From NCBI GenBank assembly GCA_000499405.2, contig HG738139.1:690564-754563 (forward strand): a DNA stretch of 64,000 bases, in the 5' to 3' direction. The notes beneath the pieces are model-generated. The model was not told the origin of the DNA. It ran no database searches and saw only the letters and a program-made list of their open reading frames with translations. The stretch comes from Onchocerca volvulus. Its lineage: Eukaryota; Nematoda; Chromadorea; Rhabditida; Onchocercidae. How positions within the stretch are numbered: position 1 is the first letter of the stretch; every line of letters starts with the position of its first letter. Shown piece by piece: positions 24,701-36,098 of this stretch. Position numbers and translations under genes: made by a program.

Positions 24701-27700
24701 AAACTGGCATGGCAGCACCATATGCATTAGCATGCGCATAGGGAAACATCTGTGGTGGTCCAGCATGCGCAATTGACGGCACATTCTATGATAAAACAAT
24801 TATTTAATTTTATTAAATAATGCTCATCAACTGTTGTACATGAAGTTCTATTGCGTCATTCATATTAAAATCATACAGCACCTCATTCGAAGAAACTGAT
24901 CTTAATTTGAATTAATCTATATAAATAAAGTACGAGGAAGTTTAATGATTTCGATGAATTACCAATTTTGTCTGATGAGAACAGAAAGGCTACTTATATC
25001 GAAACAGCTAACCAATAGTGGAATTCGTTAACAGTCATTCGAATCTTGTTCTGCACAATTATATAATAATTCGAAACATAAATGTTTACCTGAACAGATA
25101 AGGCTTGTGGATTGGCAAGAGCCAAACCTTGTATTTGTCCTGGTGCTGCAATGTGTGTTGACATAAGCGGTAATGGTGCAGCGGGAGGCGTTCGAACGCT
25201 ATGCAATGTTGGGCGATGATTTTGTGGTTCAGTGTTGCGATAATTAGTTAAATTACGGGGTACAAATGATGGTGCATCTGGATTCCAAACAAAATGCTTC
25301 CTGAAATCTGACAAATTGTTTTTCTGTTCTGATTTGATGGATCAATTATTAACTGATAATCTGAAATCCATTAGCAGCAATTTCATATCATTTCATTTTT
25401 ATGCAAATATCGTGTTTGGAATACCAATACAGTGCAGTAAAAGTTTACATAATCTTACCCATCTGATGTCGTCGTAGCAGAATTTGCCGCAGTCGTCTTT
25501 GCAGTATCAATGACTGCAGCAGTGGGTGTTGGATCTACAGGAGCAATAGATGAAGAAGATGCTGCAGCAGATAATTGATGCGTTTGTTGAATTTCACGTG
25601 CTACGACAGGCATTGTAGCAGTTTGGGTATCTAAAACCACAATTCCCGTTGCTTCTATATTAGGCGATGTCGTGCCAGATCCAGGAACAATGGATGATGT
25701 TGGCTTGTTTGAACGAGAATCGGAAATTGTTGTCAGTGCTATCTCTGCTGGTGCTGTTGTTGCGCGACCTGAAACTAAACTGTAGATTTTATTTTGGTGC
25801 TTCTTAAACCGCAGATTTTATTTTAAAGCAATAAGTAAACAGACAAAAATTAGGAGCTAAAAAATTAGTCACCAGAAGTAACTACTGCTTGTACAGATCC
25901 TCGAGTCTTGACCATTGTTTGTTGTGATCGTTGATCTGAACATGGTGGACAAGGTGTTGCTGTTGTTGGTGGACAAGATGTTGCTGTTGTTGATGCTACA
26001 GATGTTGATATTTCCAAATCTCTAGTAGATGAAATTTCTGTAATCCAATTAATGTGAGAATCTTCAATTACGAAAAATACTGCAAATAAAACAATTTCAA
26101 TTAGAAATTAAGTAAAAATGCTTAAAGAAATTGAACCTGGGCAATAGTTTTGAGCTATTGGCGTTGAAGAAGATGGGGCTCGCATACCAGGTGGAGGTCC
26201 TTTATTCCATGCATTATTAACAGGCCTTGGTGCTACGTTAGATGTTGATGCATGCACGCTATTTGCACGCTAGAATGGGCATATATTAATATTACTTTTG
26301 TTATGATGTCTCTAAATCGTTACAAAAATTTTTAACTCTTATACAATTTCTTTCAGTCTTTCCGAATATTTTGTATAATGTGTTGTCTGCTAATGATAAT
26401 GCGAGCTTGCTATATCCAATGTCAACTGGTAAATTCATTCAATTAATCCATTATTGTGCTTTTCGTTTGGTGAATTATGACAACAGACCTGAACATCATC
26501 TTCATTGCTATGTACGGAATGAGATGGTTGGAAAGTGCTGTTGAAATTTTGATGAAATTCTTTTAAATTTTTGACCCGCTCTATTTGCTTTGATGCCTGC
26601 TGTCGCGAAGCACCACTCACGCTATTTGATGTATTCGAATAATGTACATTCTTATTTTCCTCACCTGTAAAAATTGGACAACCTGAATTACTATATGTTT
26701 CTGCCGTAGTATATATAATAATCTGTCTTCTTCTTGGCAGCATTTCTTAAATCAATCTGCTGTCAAAATATTGATAAATAAGTTAAAAAGCAAAAAAATA
26801 AAAAAATAAAGTACGTGAAGGTTGTCCTTCATGTTGACTGCCTATCAAACGATGGTCATAAATTCTTGCATTATTTCCAATTATTTGCTCCGATCGACGT
26901 CCACCTCTTATACTATCTGTAGTTGAAGAGGAACCTGAACTTTCACCACGTCGAACCCATTCTATAATGGAACAATAGGTCAGAATTTAAGAATAGATAA
27001 ATATTAATAAATTTAAGAACGGATGAGTCATTAATGATATAGAAAAGCACACAAAAATAATGATAATGCAGTGCAACATGTAAATCAATTGAAATAAATA
27101 AAAAATGGATCTATCTGGAGGAGAATACAATCCAACCATTCCACTCAAATTTAACGATATTTCTTTAAATTTGCGAAAACAACTAAACTTTGTGACCTTT
27201 CGCAATCTCCTCTTGCACATTAAAGTTAATATTCAAATAACAAAACTGATTAAATAAAAAGCTTACGGCCAAATTGTAAGTGTAATTCTTGCGCGGTGGG
27301 TCTCTCCAAAATACCACTAGGAGCATAACGTGAAGTGGGCCCTGATCCAACTGAATTTTGAGGCCGTAATCCATGACCCATTGATGAATTTGTAAATAAG
27401 CGTGACGAGCCGCCACTGGATCCATATGATCCGCGCCCTGGAAAATTTCCCATGATTTATGAGATTGTTTTCTTAATTTGGTTGATCAATGAATAAAAAA
27501 TAACAGTTACGAAATAAAAACATTGCGATGCTAATTAAAATTACATCCAGAAATTTAATTAACAGTTATACATTCTTGATCCCAGAAAAAACAAAATTAA
27601 ATATAGATCTTTATAATCATGAATGACCATCGTACCTCTTCCTGCACCTGGTATACCTTCCACTCGTCTACCGTTCGGTGGCCCTCTGTTCATATTCAAG

Positions 27701-29734
27701 CCAGCTCTGTCTCGAATATTCCCTGAATAGCTGCCACGTCTGAATGGATTATAGATATTAGATCCGTTTTTTATCGAAGAGCTTTTAACAGGACACAATG
27801 CGGATAACCTAGAACTATCTTCTAATAATTAACCGCAAAATCAAAGATAAGAAACATTTTGTTGAATAGTGTTATTTATTGTAAAAAACAAATCATCGTG
27901 CCATCTTTCTATAAAAAATGCTTATTTTCCTGCTAAGATATCTGCCTTATTCCGATCAATAAATCTTTGCTGGAAGTGTTTTTACCCTGTGCTGGATGCT
28001 TTCCGGCTACTATGTTGTATTTGAAATTCTGACGTCTCCTTATCCAAATCACGCTCTTCATCATCATTTTCCAGTTGTGCACGCGCTTTGCTTGCGCTAT
28101 TACTATTGATTTCTTGTGCAATCCGTTCTGCCCGTTTAAGATCGTCTGCATCACCTTGCACATCAGCCCTGGAATTTAAAAAAAAAAAAATAAATAAATA
28201 ACCATTTAGGTACATAAGTAATAGAAAAACGCCACATTTCTCAATTCAGTACTCATCAACATGATTGTGATGTCTTATAAAAGGAACGATTCCATAGATA
28301 ACGCATAATATGATAATTTTGTAATATGCATTTAACTTGTTCGCAGAATGGTCTAATTCCCAATAAATAAATAAAAAGAAAAAAAAATTACGTGGCATAT
28401 TCGGGCATATTCTCATCAAATGTGCTTTTGACCCCCAAAACATCGTTCGCCTGAAACATTTGTTCAGCGGACCAACCATCTTCCTGATCATCGTTTAATA
28501 GAAGACCATCGTCAAAGTCCTCTTCAGATTCCCAAACTTGTAGTTCCATATCCGCCGCAGAACCGCTCTGATCCGCATATTCACGATCCGTAGCAAAACC
28601 TTCAATTCGCTGCATTTTTGGTGTACTTTGTCTTCTATTACAAGAAAATTGTACAGCTCTTTAGTCAAATCTATTATGGGAGAAGACAAATCATCCCGAC
28701 CTTCAATCCGCTTTTCGTCCCGATATTTTGCTCCCATGCTATAGACACAATCTCTTTCAAACTGAAGCTTCTCGATGATTTGATCTTTATGAGGTAACAA
28801 GTTCTTTTGATCATCTGTGAGTACCTCATGTGCATATCTTAAGCCAATATCAAACTGTAAATTATATAAATATATTTACCGAAATGACTAACAAATAAAC
28901 AAAAATTAACTAAGACATAAACATCTTTATAGTTGTAATCATTTCACCCAAAAACATTCCAAAAAATAAAATGAAGAAGAGAAATACTCACATCTGGAGA
29001 ACAACCTGCAAATATTCCTTCAAATGTCAATCCATCACGAGTTTCAAGCAGTACTTCTTTACCCTAAAATTTAAATACAATTACAACATTTTTGCCAGTC
29101 TTTGATCCCACTTCATTTAGTCTCAAAATTCGATAAAGTTTGATCTGGGAGAAAAAGCAGCTAACGATTAGTATGGAAATACAGAGCAACATATTTCCCA
29201 AAGGCCTCAAAAAATCGATAATCTTCAACTGAATCAAATAATTTAAATAAAAGGTGACAACTTCTCGGACAACCTACAATCATCTTTGTTATCAATACCA
29301 AAAGCTCCTGATTGGCATAAACTCCTCGTATTTCATACACATTCTGAAAACAAAGCAATTTTAAATTAATTAAAATTGCACTTATTTTTTTTTTTACTCT
29401 CATATGCAGCATTAAATAATTTTTCACAATATGGAAATGACTTGAAAAACTCTCAATATTGTCGAGATTTGTGGGACATGTTCACAACACTGAACTTGAT
29501 ATCAATAAACAGTTTACTACAATCACCAAATAATGAATTTAATATTGCTAATAATTGAAATAAAAATGGAATTTAATCTAAGAGATTGTAACAGTAATAA
29601 TAAGAATAGCTTTGGTAAAAAGTCATGCGTAATAATAATTAGTTCCGAAAATATTGAAAATTCAGTGCAAATTTATGTGAAAAAATTTTTTAAAAAAATA
29701 CATATCTCACCTCATTTTGAAGCTTATGAGGCAT
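19656..29734 (-). CDS. atx-2: Ataxin-2 homologue (RNA-binding translational regulator)
   Basis: At least 25 exons join in phase into more than 1,170 residues: 29711-29734, 29278-29343, 28992-29063, 28701-28854, 28392-28599, 27986-28168, 27636-27814, 27267-27437, 26815-26961, 26489-26664, 26137-26269, 25873-26037, 25459-25774, 25090-25300, 24678-24785, 24196-24426, 23709-23837, 23380-23439, 23003-23054, 22689-22813, 22091-22120, 21352-21492, 20522-20656, 20019-20148, 19656-19832. The LSm domain is at residues ~10-105 (VYEIRGVYANQELL; LETRDGLTFEGIFAGCSPD). The LSmAD follows (FATDREY, DGWSAEQMF, KSTFDENM, then the AEEI-like region). Arg/Gly-rich stretches are in exons 7-8. A PAM2 motif for poly(A)-binding protein lies near residue 670 (FVWNPDAPSFVPRNL). 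The rest is low-complexity Pro/Thr/Gln with short polyQ (QQQQ runs in the last exon). Ataxin-2 proteins act in translation control and RNP granules, and in C. elegans in germline development; that is family knowledge. The terminal exon is not resolved. Confidence 0.9.
20017..20020 (-). other. GC-AG intron donor in atx-2
   Basis: After the exon 20019-20148 the donor reads AG-G|GCAAGT, not GT. Only this site keeps the polyglutamine frame of the next exon (19656-19832) open: ending the exon in phase 1 gives YIQ-AQQQQG. The nearby GT site would put the next exon out of frame. GCAAGT is the usual form of the rare GC donor class. Confidence 0.75.
21585..21780. repeat. (CA)n/(TG)n microsatellite with interruptions
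   Basis: About 190 bases of CA and CATA units (TG on the gene strand) in the atx-2 intron between exons 22091-22120 and 21352-21492. The open frames that cross it in several phases are artefacts of the repeat. Confidence 0.95.
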
Positions 29735-30737
29735 GATGTATATCCTTATTAGTTAACAGTTAAAATACACTTTATGTCAATACAGCAAAAGAATATCTCG
29801 CTTCAGATAAAGCCACAATCAATCAGAATTGTGATCTGAATTTTAAGTAATTCAATTCGCTGTCGTTGTAACTATCTCACACACTTGTCGATTGTTGCTT
29901 GCAACCAAATTGCGTTACTTAATCAATTAAACAGTCAATTTCGCAAGCTATAACATTCACTGTCATCGTTTAATTTATGAAATATTTCTCATTACAGAAT
30001 CTCTATTATCATACTAAAAGAAAAAAAAACGATTCAAATGAAATACTTATTTGAAAATATTTAGCTAGATCAGTTTGATCATGCTATAAGACGAGTGATA
30101 TTCTTCAATTCGAAGGAATGATTTCATATGAATCTTTCCTCTTTTATTTTTTTAGAGAAATTATGCTTACATAAAATATATACAAATAAGTTCTCGAACA
30201 TTTTAAAGAAAAGCAACAGTTACGAATTTGCAAAAATAAAAAAAAAAAGAAAAAAAAAGAAAAAGAAAAGAGAAAACATTAACATCGGTATATAATATTA
30301 AATAAATAATATTCAAATTTTTCAATGATAAATAATAGTCAAATTTCTATAATATTCAAATTATTAGACAAGAACCTCTTGATATTCAAATTTCATGAAT
30401 CAATCAATTAAATACATTTACGTGACAAACCCATAAGATATACTGCTAACATATCGGAATGTAAACATACATTATACCTAAAGTAAATTTCTTAGATCAA
30501 AAAAATTTGCAAAAAACTGGCGCTCAACGCTGAAAGAAGTTGTAAGAAATCGAATTAGCTATAGTGTGCAACAAGCAAAAATGAAGAATGACCAATAGTT
30601 GCATCAGTAAGTGGACATGCATTGACCACTGCCTTACTCATTCACGCAATAATCTCCCTTCCCTAGCCACCACTGTCCAACACAACCCCCTTTGAACTCT
30701 AATTCTACACAATCGAAACATAGGAAATTGATTACCT
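29735..30737. other. Upstream region of atx-2
   Basis: AT-rich. No T-rich acceptor lies directly before the ATG at 29734; the nearest AG is AATAAG 10 bases upstream. Within this stretch (30651-30715) is a G+C-richer island that is open on the minus strand behind the acceptor TTGTGTAG and ends at TGA followed by GTAAGG. Confidence 0.4.
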
Positions 30738-30867
30738 GTGTCTGCTTGTCTGTCCCTCTGACATTTCCACACTCTTTTCCTCTTTATCCCACTGTGCAAC
30801 ACCATTTCCCGCCGCCTGACGCAAACCGCCGTTCAAATGCCATTTAGTGTATTCGTATCCCACAGTC
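30738..30867 (-). CDS. Unassigned coding exon, possible upstream exon of atx-2
   Basis: A G+C-rich 130-base block is open throughout on the minus strand, between a strong acceptor (CATTTTTACAG) and a donor (CAG|GTAATC). It encodes VGYEYTKWHLNGGLRQAAGN and continues with charged residues (QWDKEEKSVEMSEG). It ends in phase 2. That fits in frame onto AATAAG|G just before the atx-2 start, so it could be a 5' coding exon giving a longer ataxin-2. It also fits the small open stretch at 30651-30715. It contains TTTCCCGCC, which resembles an E2F site, but this may be chance inside coding sequence. No family recognised. Confidence 0.4.
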
Positions 30868-30894
30868 TGTAAAAATGATACAGGGATTTGCGAT

Positions 30895-31000
30895 CTCATA
30901 ACAAGTTCCTCGAATCATTTACGTGAGCCACGAATTACGTAAGAAATTCTTTAACACACAGTTCGTGAGCCATGAATTATGTAAGATAATTATGGCAATT
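30895..31000. repeat. Tandem duplication, about 47-base period
   Basis: Two imperfect copies of a unit containing CGTGAGCCACGAATTACGTAA (copies start near 30921 and 30963; the second reads CGTGAGCCATGAATTATGTAA). Function unknown; it lies upstream of the unassigned exon at 30738-30867. Confidence 0.6.
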
Positions 31001-32190
31001 TCATCAATTATATAGGAATCTAAAAAAAAACATCCCAAGATTTTTATTTTTAGGAATTACGCGAAAACTTGTATGTTTTTAAAAGACATTTACAAATAAT
31101 TACAAAATTACCTACGAATCACCCATAATTATCCATTATCGTTAAGGTGTTTGAAATTTATAATACAAAAATACAATTACTTCCATTCATTTTCAAGCAT
31201 ATGCGAAGATATAATTGTATTTGATGGGATGAAGAGAATAGAAATAATTCAAAACTCAATAAGATGTAAATTAAATTAAGCAAAAAAAAGAAATACAAAG
31301 AAGAAATATTCGAAAGGGAATATTTTCATATACGACAGATTATAACTGTGAATTAAGCATATATAATTATCACAGAAATTAACGATCACTGAACAAACAA
31401 TTGGCAGAACAAAAAATGAAGGCACATAAATCATCAACGGTATCATTTATCTTTTCCTTAAACAAATTATTACTTTTCTATGTTATGCTCTTTTGCGAGA
31501 ACCATTTTTTAAGAATAAAAAAAAGAAAAAATTTCGTATGTTTCATTCTTTCCTTATTTCCCAAAATCGAAAGTATACCGCCGGCATAAATATTAATAAA
31601 TTGATGCATGTTTAAGAACATCTCGAAAAATTGGTCATTCCTCATCAAAATACAAATGAAATATTTTTAATGGCATAAAAATGTCTGATAATGCTTACTC
31701 GTTAATTATAATTTTATCATACTATGCAATTAAATAAAAATATATTTTAATGAATTTTATGAAAATTTCTATAACATTCTTTAAGCTTGGGCCAAAGTAT
31801 ATTAATAAAGCGAGACGGTTTGATTGAAACTATAATTAAATAATAGTTCGAGCTGAATTTTAATGTGATTGAAGGATGAAATCCCATGTTTGGCAGAACT
31901 GATAATCATCGAAATTTTCACCTTCCTAAGAATGGCAGTTGGTGATGGTGATGATGATATGTCTGTTACTAGCGGAAAACATGACAAGTTAAATTAAATT
32001 GTGGACATTTTCATAATAAAAGGTATTCATTTTGAAACATTCTCAGCACTGTTACAATATTTGCAATAATCGCTCATATATGTTATTAGTACCGACAAAA
32101 ATAAAATGAATTTTAAAAGGCTCTATAGTCACTTCCGCGCTGAAAAAAAAGAAAGTCACTTAGTTTTTTAAAAAAAAAAAGGAAGTACAA
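31001..32190. other. AT-rich intergenic stretch
   Basis: No exon supported. The minus-strand frame at 31802-31987 has a GAT-repeat-like core and no splice context, so it was not called. Confidence 0.4.
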
Positions 32191-32275
32191 TAGTAAGGGA
32201 ATATGCTATTTAAACACAATTCGATTTCAACCGTAATTGTCAAGTTTTCATAATTCTAAAGTGGATTTTTCCCAA
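32191..32275 (+). repeat. Direct repeat, left copy, beside tRNA-Gly
   Basis: This copy shares a conserved core (TTTTCATAATTCTAAAGTG, preceded by TTTCAACCGTAATTGTC) with the copy at 32512-32601. The copies are about 321 bases apart, in the same orientation, and the tRNA lies between them. Small differences are spread throughout. Confidence 0.75.
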
Positions 32276-32390
32276 TATAAACATTATAACACTACTGAGA
32301 ATATGTTGCTTCAAGAGCGCCATCATATACAAAATGTCTTAGAAAAACAAGCGGGATTTGATTTAAAATTGGGTAAATTGTAAGTACGTG

Positions 32391-32461
32391 GCATCGGTGG
32401 TTCAGTGGTAGAATGCTCGCCTGCCACGCGGGCGGCCCGGGTTCGATTCCCGGCCGATGCA
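32391..32461 (+). tRNA. tRNA-Gly (anticodon GCC)
   Basis: A full 71-base cloverleaf: acceptor stem GCATCGG pairing with CCGATGC, D-arm with GGTTCAGTGGTAGA (A box), anticodon loop CTGCCAC with GCC at 32423-32425, and T-arm GGTTCGATTCC (B box). It is followed by a run of eight T at 32468-32475, the usual RNA polymerase III terminator. The sequence is that of the standard eukaryotic tRNA-Gly(GCC). No intron. It reads GGN glycine codons ending in C or U. Confidence 0.97.
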
Positions 32462-32511
32462 GCCCTCTTTTTTTCTCCTATAGTTTCTCACTCGATAATT
32501 ATTACATCATT

Positions 32512-32601
32512 TAGTACGGGAATTTGCCATTTACGCATAATTAATTCGGTTTCAACCGTAGTTGTCGAGTTTTCATAATTCTAAAGTGAGTTTTTTCCAG
32601 C
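32512..32601 (+). repeat. Direct repeat, right copy, beside tRNA-Gly
   Basis: Partner of 32191-32275. On the minus strand its end overlaps an open stretch (VIDLDLDDVELEKTHF) 3' of the TBC1D10-type gene, so the repeat may have arisen by duplication of the 3' end of that gene region together with the tRNA locus. Confidence 0.7.
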
Positions 32602-32776
32602 TCAACGTCATCCAAATCAAGATCGATGACCTGAAATGAGCTCTTGTCCTGGAAACGGTCAGAATTTTTTAGGAAACAAAATAAGCTAGTGATCAAGGAA
32701 ATGGATGAATTATAGGACATATAAGCAGTGTAATGGATGTTTTCCTTCTTCTGGAACTCTATAAAAATTGCTTGAA

Positions 32777-35700
32777 TCAATTGCCTTCGAGTACCTTTTG
32801 TACAAGAAAATCTTCAGTCATTATTCTTTCAGGAAGATTTTTCAGTCGTGTCACAATCGAATGGAAATCATTAAACTCTTTTAACTGGTCATTGGACCCG
32901 AGACCGTAGCGAAACAAAATCACTGCTATTTTGAATAGAACTTTAACGCCTGAAATTTCATACATATATTATAATTCATTTCAATTAATTGTCTAATTCA
33001 GTACTAATATATATAACATGACTTTTCAAAGAACTTACGATGTTATCAAACTATTTTGTTCAAATGACCCATTCATTTTAAATTCTGTTTACCGTTCAGA
33101 TTGCCTAGTAACCTTAAGCTATTAATAAATGAAGGCAGTCATATTAAATCATGCATTTCGTAACTAATTTCCACGCAAGAATGAGAAAGTGAATAATAAA
33201 TAAATAATAAATAATCTGAACAAAAAATAATCAAAAATTTGATATTAAAAATTTCTACTGAATATATATCCACAGTTATATAGAAAAAACCATTAGCGAT
33301 ATTACGCATTGATAAACAATATAACTGGCAAAAACTAGTCATATTTCACACTTTAACACATCTAAAATTGGGTGCCTAGCAATTATTTACATTAAGTATC
33401 TTTTTAATGTATTCGACAAGTACTTAATTCATGTTGTGATGGCAAAACTATGGGTTAAGTATTTGCTAAAACGTTAAAAAAAATATATATATATAATATG
33501 GCTAATTTTTGCCAACTGTTACATCGTTCATCAATGCTTTGACATAAATAAGGCAGTATTGACATGGTTCCATTTATTACTACTGCGGACATCACTTTTC
33601 AATATTCAAATTTCTTGAAAGTACTAATTAATTACTAGACATATACAACAGATTTTCCTTTACTTACACATTTTATAATATTCATTATACAAGTGAAAAA
33701 TAGGCACTTATTTGATAACCTTCGCAGAAGAACATATCCCAAACTCGCAGTACTGTTGGCCATGGAAGAGTTCGACAGAAAATACACATAAACCATTCAA
33801 CCATGTACAGTACTGGTTCAACACGATGCTTTTTCTTCAAAAAAAAATAATTGCTATGAAACTTTTGTTTTGAAAGCAATAATAAATACCCCATATTTCT
33901 AATAGGAATTATTAATATTATTAAGAAATACACAAACCAAATGCCTATAACTAAAGCGTGATTTATCTTTCAGCACTTGAAACAAAATATCACCATCGAT
34001 TTGTATAGCCTCCTATAAATGATATTACATTACATAAAAAAAAAAGAAAGAAAAAATGAAGTGACAGTAAAATTATACGTTATTCCCATGGTTACCAACA
34101 TCAAGTGGCCATATTGCATTCCCGAACAACTGACCCAATTGGTTAGACCTATTTTGTTTTTCTGGATAATTTTAGAGAATAGGAAATTAAATTTTAAATA
34201 AAATGCCTCCCTGGACATTCGGCAACGCGTTGTAAGGAAAGAAATGTGAGACGAAAAATGTAACACATGAGAGCACAACTTTTACGAAAATTTCCAAAAA
34301 ACATACGAGACCGGCACTATAGTAACCCGGCAAATATTTGTGACAGATTTGTACAAAACAATAAAAAGCATCGCGCAATGGCATGTGCATCAACAAAACA
34401 GCTGCAACAGGAGCCTGTCCTTGACAATAACCTTCTTCAGGATGTAGTACCGTATATGCCTTAAGTAATTCGAACAAATCTGATTTCCTGCAACCCATTG
34501 ATTGATATAATGAGTGGGAAAATCTAGAATTTTCTACTATGAACAGAACAAATAACTACAGCACAAAATTAATATAGCAAATGAGAAATTCTAAGATTTT
34601 AAAAGATATAGAACTATAGTACAAATACTATTATCCATGAAATAACACAAAAAGGAACTTTAAATGAAAATGAATCTAATGGTACAACAAATATATTTTC
34701 ATCACAACAAAACATACCCTCCTTTTCCATAAGGTCCAGCACGAGAAAACATAACATGTTCTGGAAATTGTCGATTTAAATCTTTCTTAATATCCTCAAT
34801 CCATCGAGGATCACCAGGCTGACTACTCACTTCCTAAAAGTATGAAATTATCTCGTTGATATAACCGTATGCATTTTCTTGATTAAATAAAACTAATTTT
34901 TCAATAAACGCGTTTTCAGTTTTGGCCAATTCTCCATTAGCAATCACATAGAAGAAAAACAAATAAATTATTAACCTCAAAAACGCGTTTATTTACGCTA
35001 AATTCCATATGGAATGCAGCACCGCATAAGTGTTTCCAAGCTCGTCCACGTAATGATGATGGTATACCTTTGCGACAACGTTTCCTTACTTTTTCATATT
35101 TGTTATCCATGAAATAAGACCAATTTGTAAGCATATGCAACCATTTCTTTTCACGCTTCCGTAGCTTCTCCAAGTCTATTGCAGTTTCATGATTCCTGTA
35201 ACAAAAAAAAAAATCAAAAAACTTATGATTTCTATCTTTAAATTCCACCCAAAAAATAGCACTGCTTCTGTTACAATTTTTCTTCCTCCTCTGTTTCATA
35301 TGAAATATCAAATGAATGATTCAAAAATCGACAGTTTTTTTGCTATAAAAGTCAATCTGCTTATTTAAATCAGTGATCCTGATCGTACAACATTATCTAC
35401 CTAATCTTATCTCCAGCGGTATTTCGGATGCTGTTGAAACAATCCTTAAATTTACTCTTACTATATAAAATATGTGCTTCCCTTAATTTTTAATACAGCC
35501 TATCAGCTATCGGTTTAAAAAGTTTTGTTATGGCTAGACATCTGATTTGACAATAGATAGACTATCGTTGCATTAAAATCATTAGTAACAATACGCGGCA
35601 ACATTTGAAAAGGCTAAGAAAAACGAACATATTGTTAGAACTTCGTATAAAACCAAATGTATCAATTAGAGAATTCTGAAAAAACTCTGCCGAAGATGGA

Positions 35701-36098
35701 TGAACTTCAGTTGGCTCGTATTCATTATTCTCATCTTTCTCTTTTATTAAATGATTTCGCATCGAGGAATCTCGTCCCAAAATCGACTGAATATCAACTT
35801 CCGATGTGCTATTTCGCTCAGTTTGCTAAAAATCAAATAATTCAAAACTATCCGCAATGTTACATCCAGTCCAGAAGATGTAGCCGAAAAATAAATGATC
35901 TGGAAAGTAACGTATAAAACGATTTGCATGACTATGCGCCTTTATTTTAGTATTTGAACGCAAGAAATATTAAGTAACCTCTGATCCATTCATTCCAATC
36001 AATAAAGATGTGCTTTTTGGATTGATCAATTTATGTTCATTACTTCGACCACTACTTATGATACCATAACAAACATTCGAAGGATGTTCATTCGATTC
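32777..36098 (-). CDS. tbc-10: TBC domain RabGAP, TBC1D10 (EPI64) family
   Basis: Exons in phase: 35979-36098, 35864-35899, 35629-35825, 34976-35195, 34718-34833, 34307-34487, 33938-34012, 33720-33834 and 32777-32949, giving about 410 residues. The fold follows TBC1D10 proteins closely: [35 protein letters not shown] (IxxDxxR finger), [20 protein letters not shown] (YxQ finger), [47 protein letters not shown]. All catalytic residues are kept. The family are GAPs for Rab35 and related Rabs, and in C. elegans TBC-10 is tied to RAB-35 in endocytic traffic; this is family knowledge. The N-terminal three exons are poorly conserved and the start codon was not found; the intron at 35826-35863 is only 38 bases. 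The C terminus (VLEGN, stop) is short compared with vertebrate proteins. Confidence 0.88.

Noticed and set aside
26987..27425. Alternative minus-strand frames overlapping atx-2 exon 27267-27437
   Set aside because: They are other frames of that exon or its introns; only the RGSYGSSGG frame fits the neighbours.
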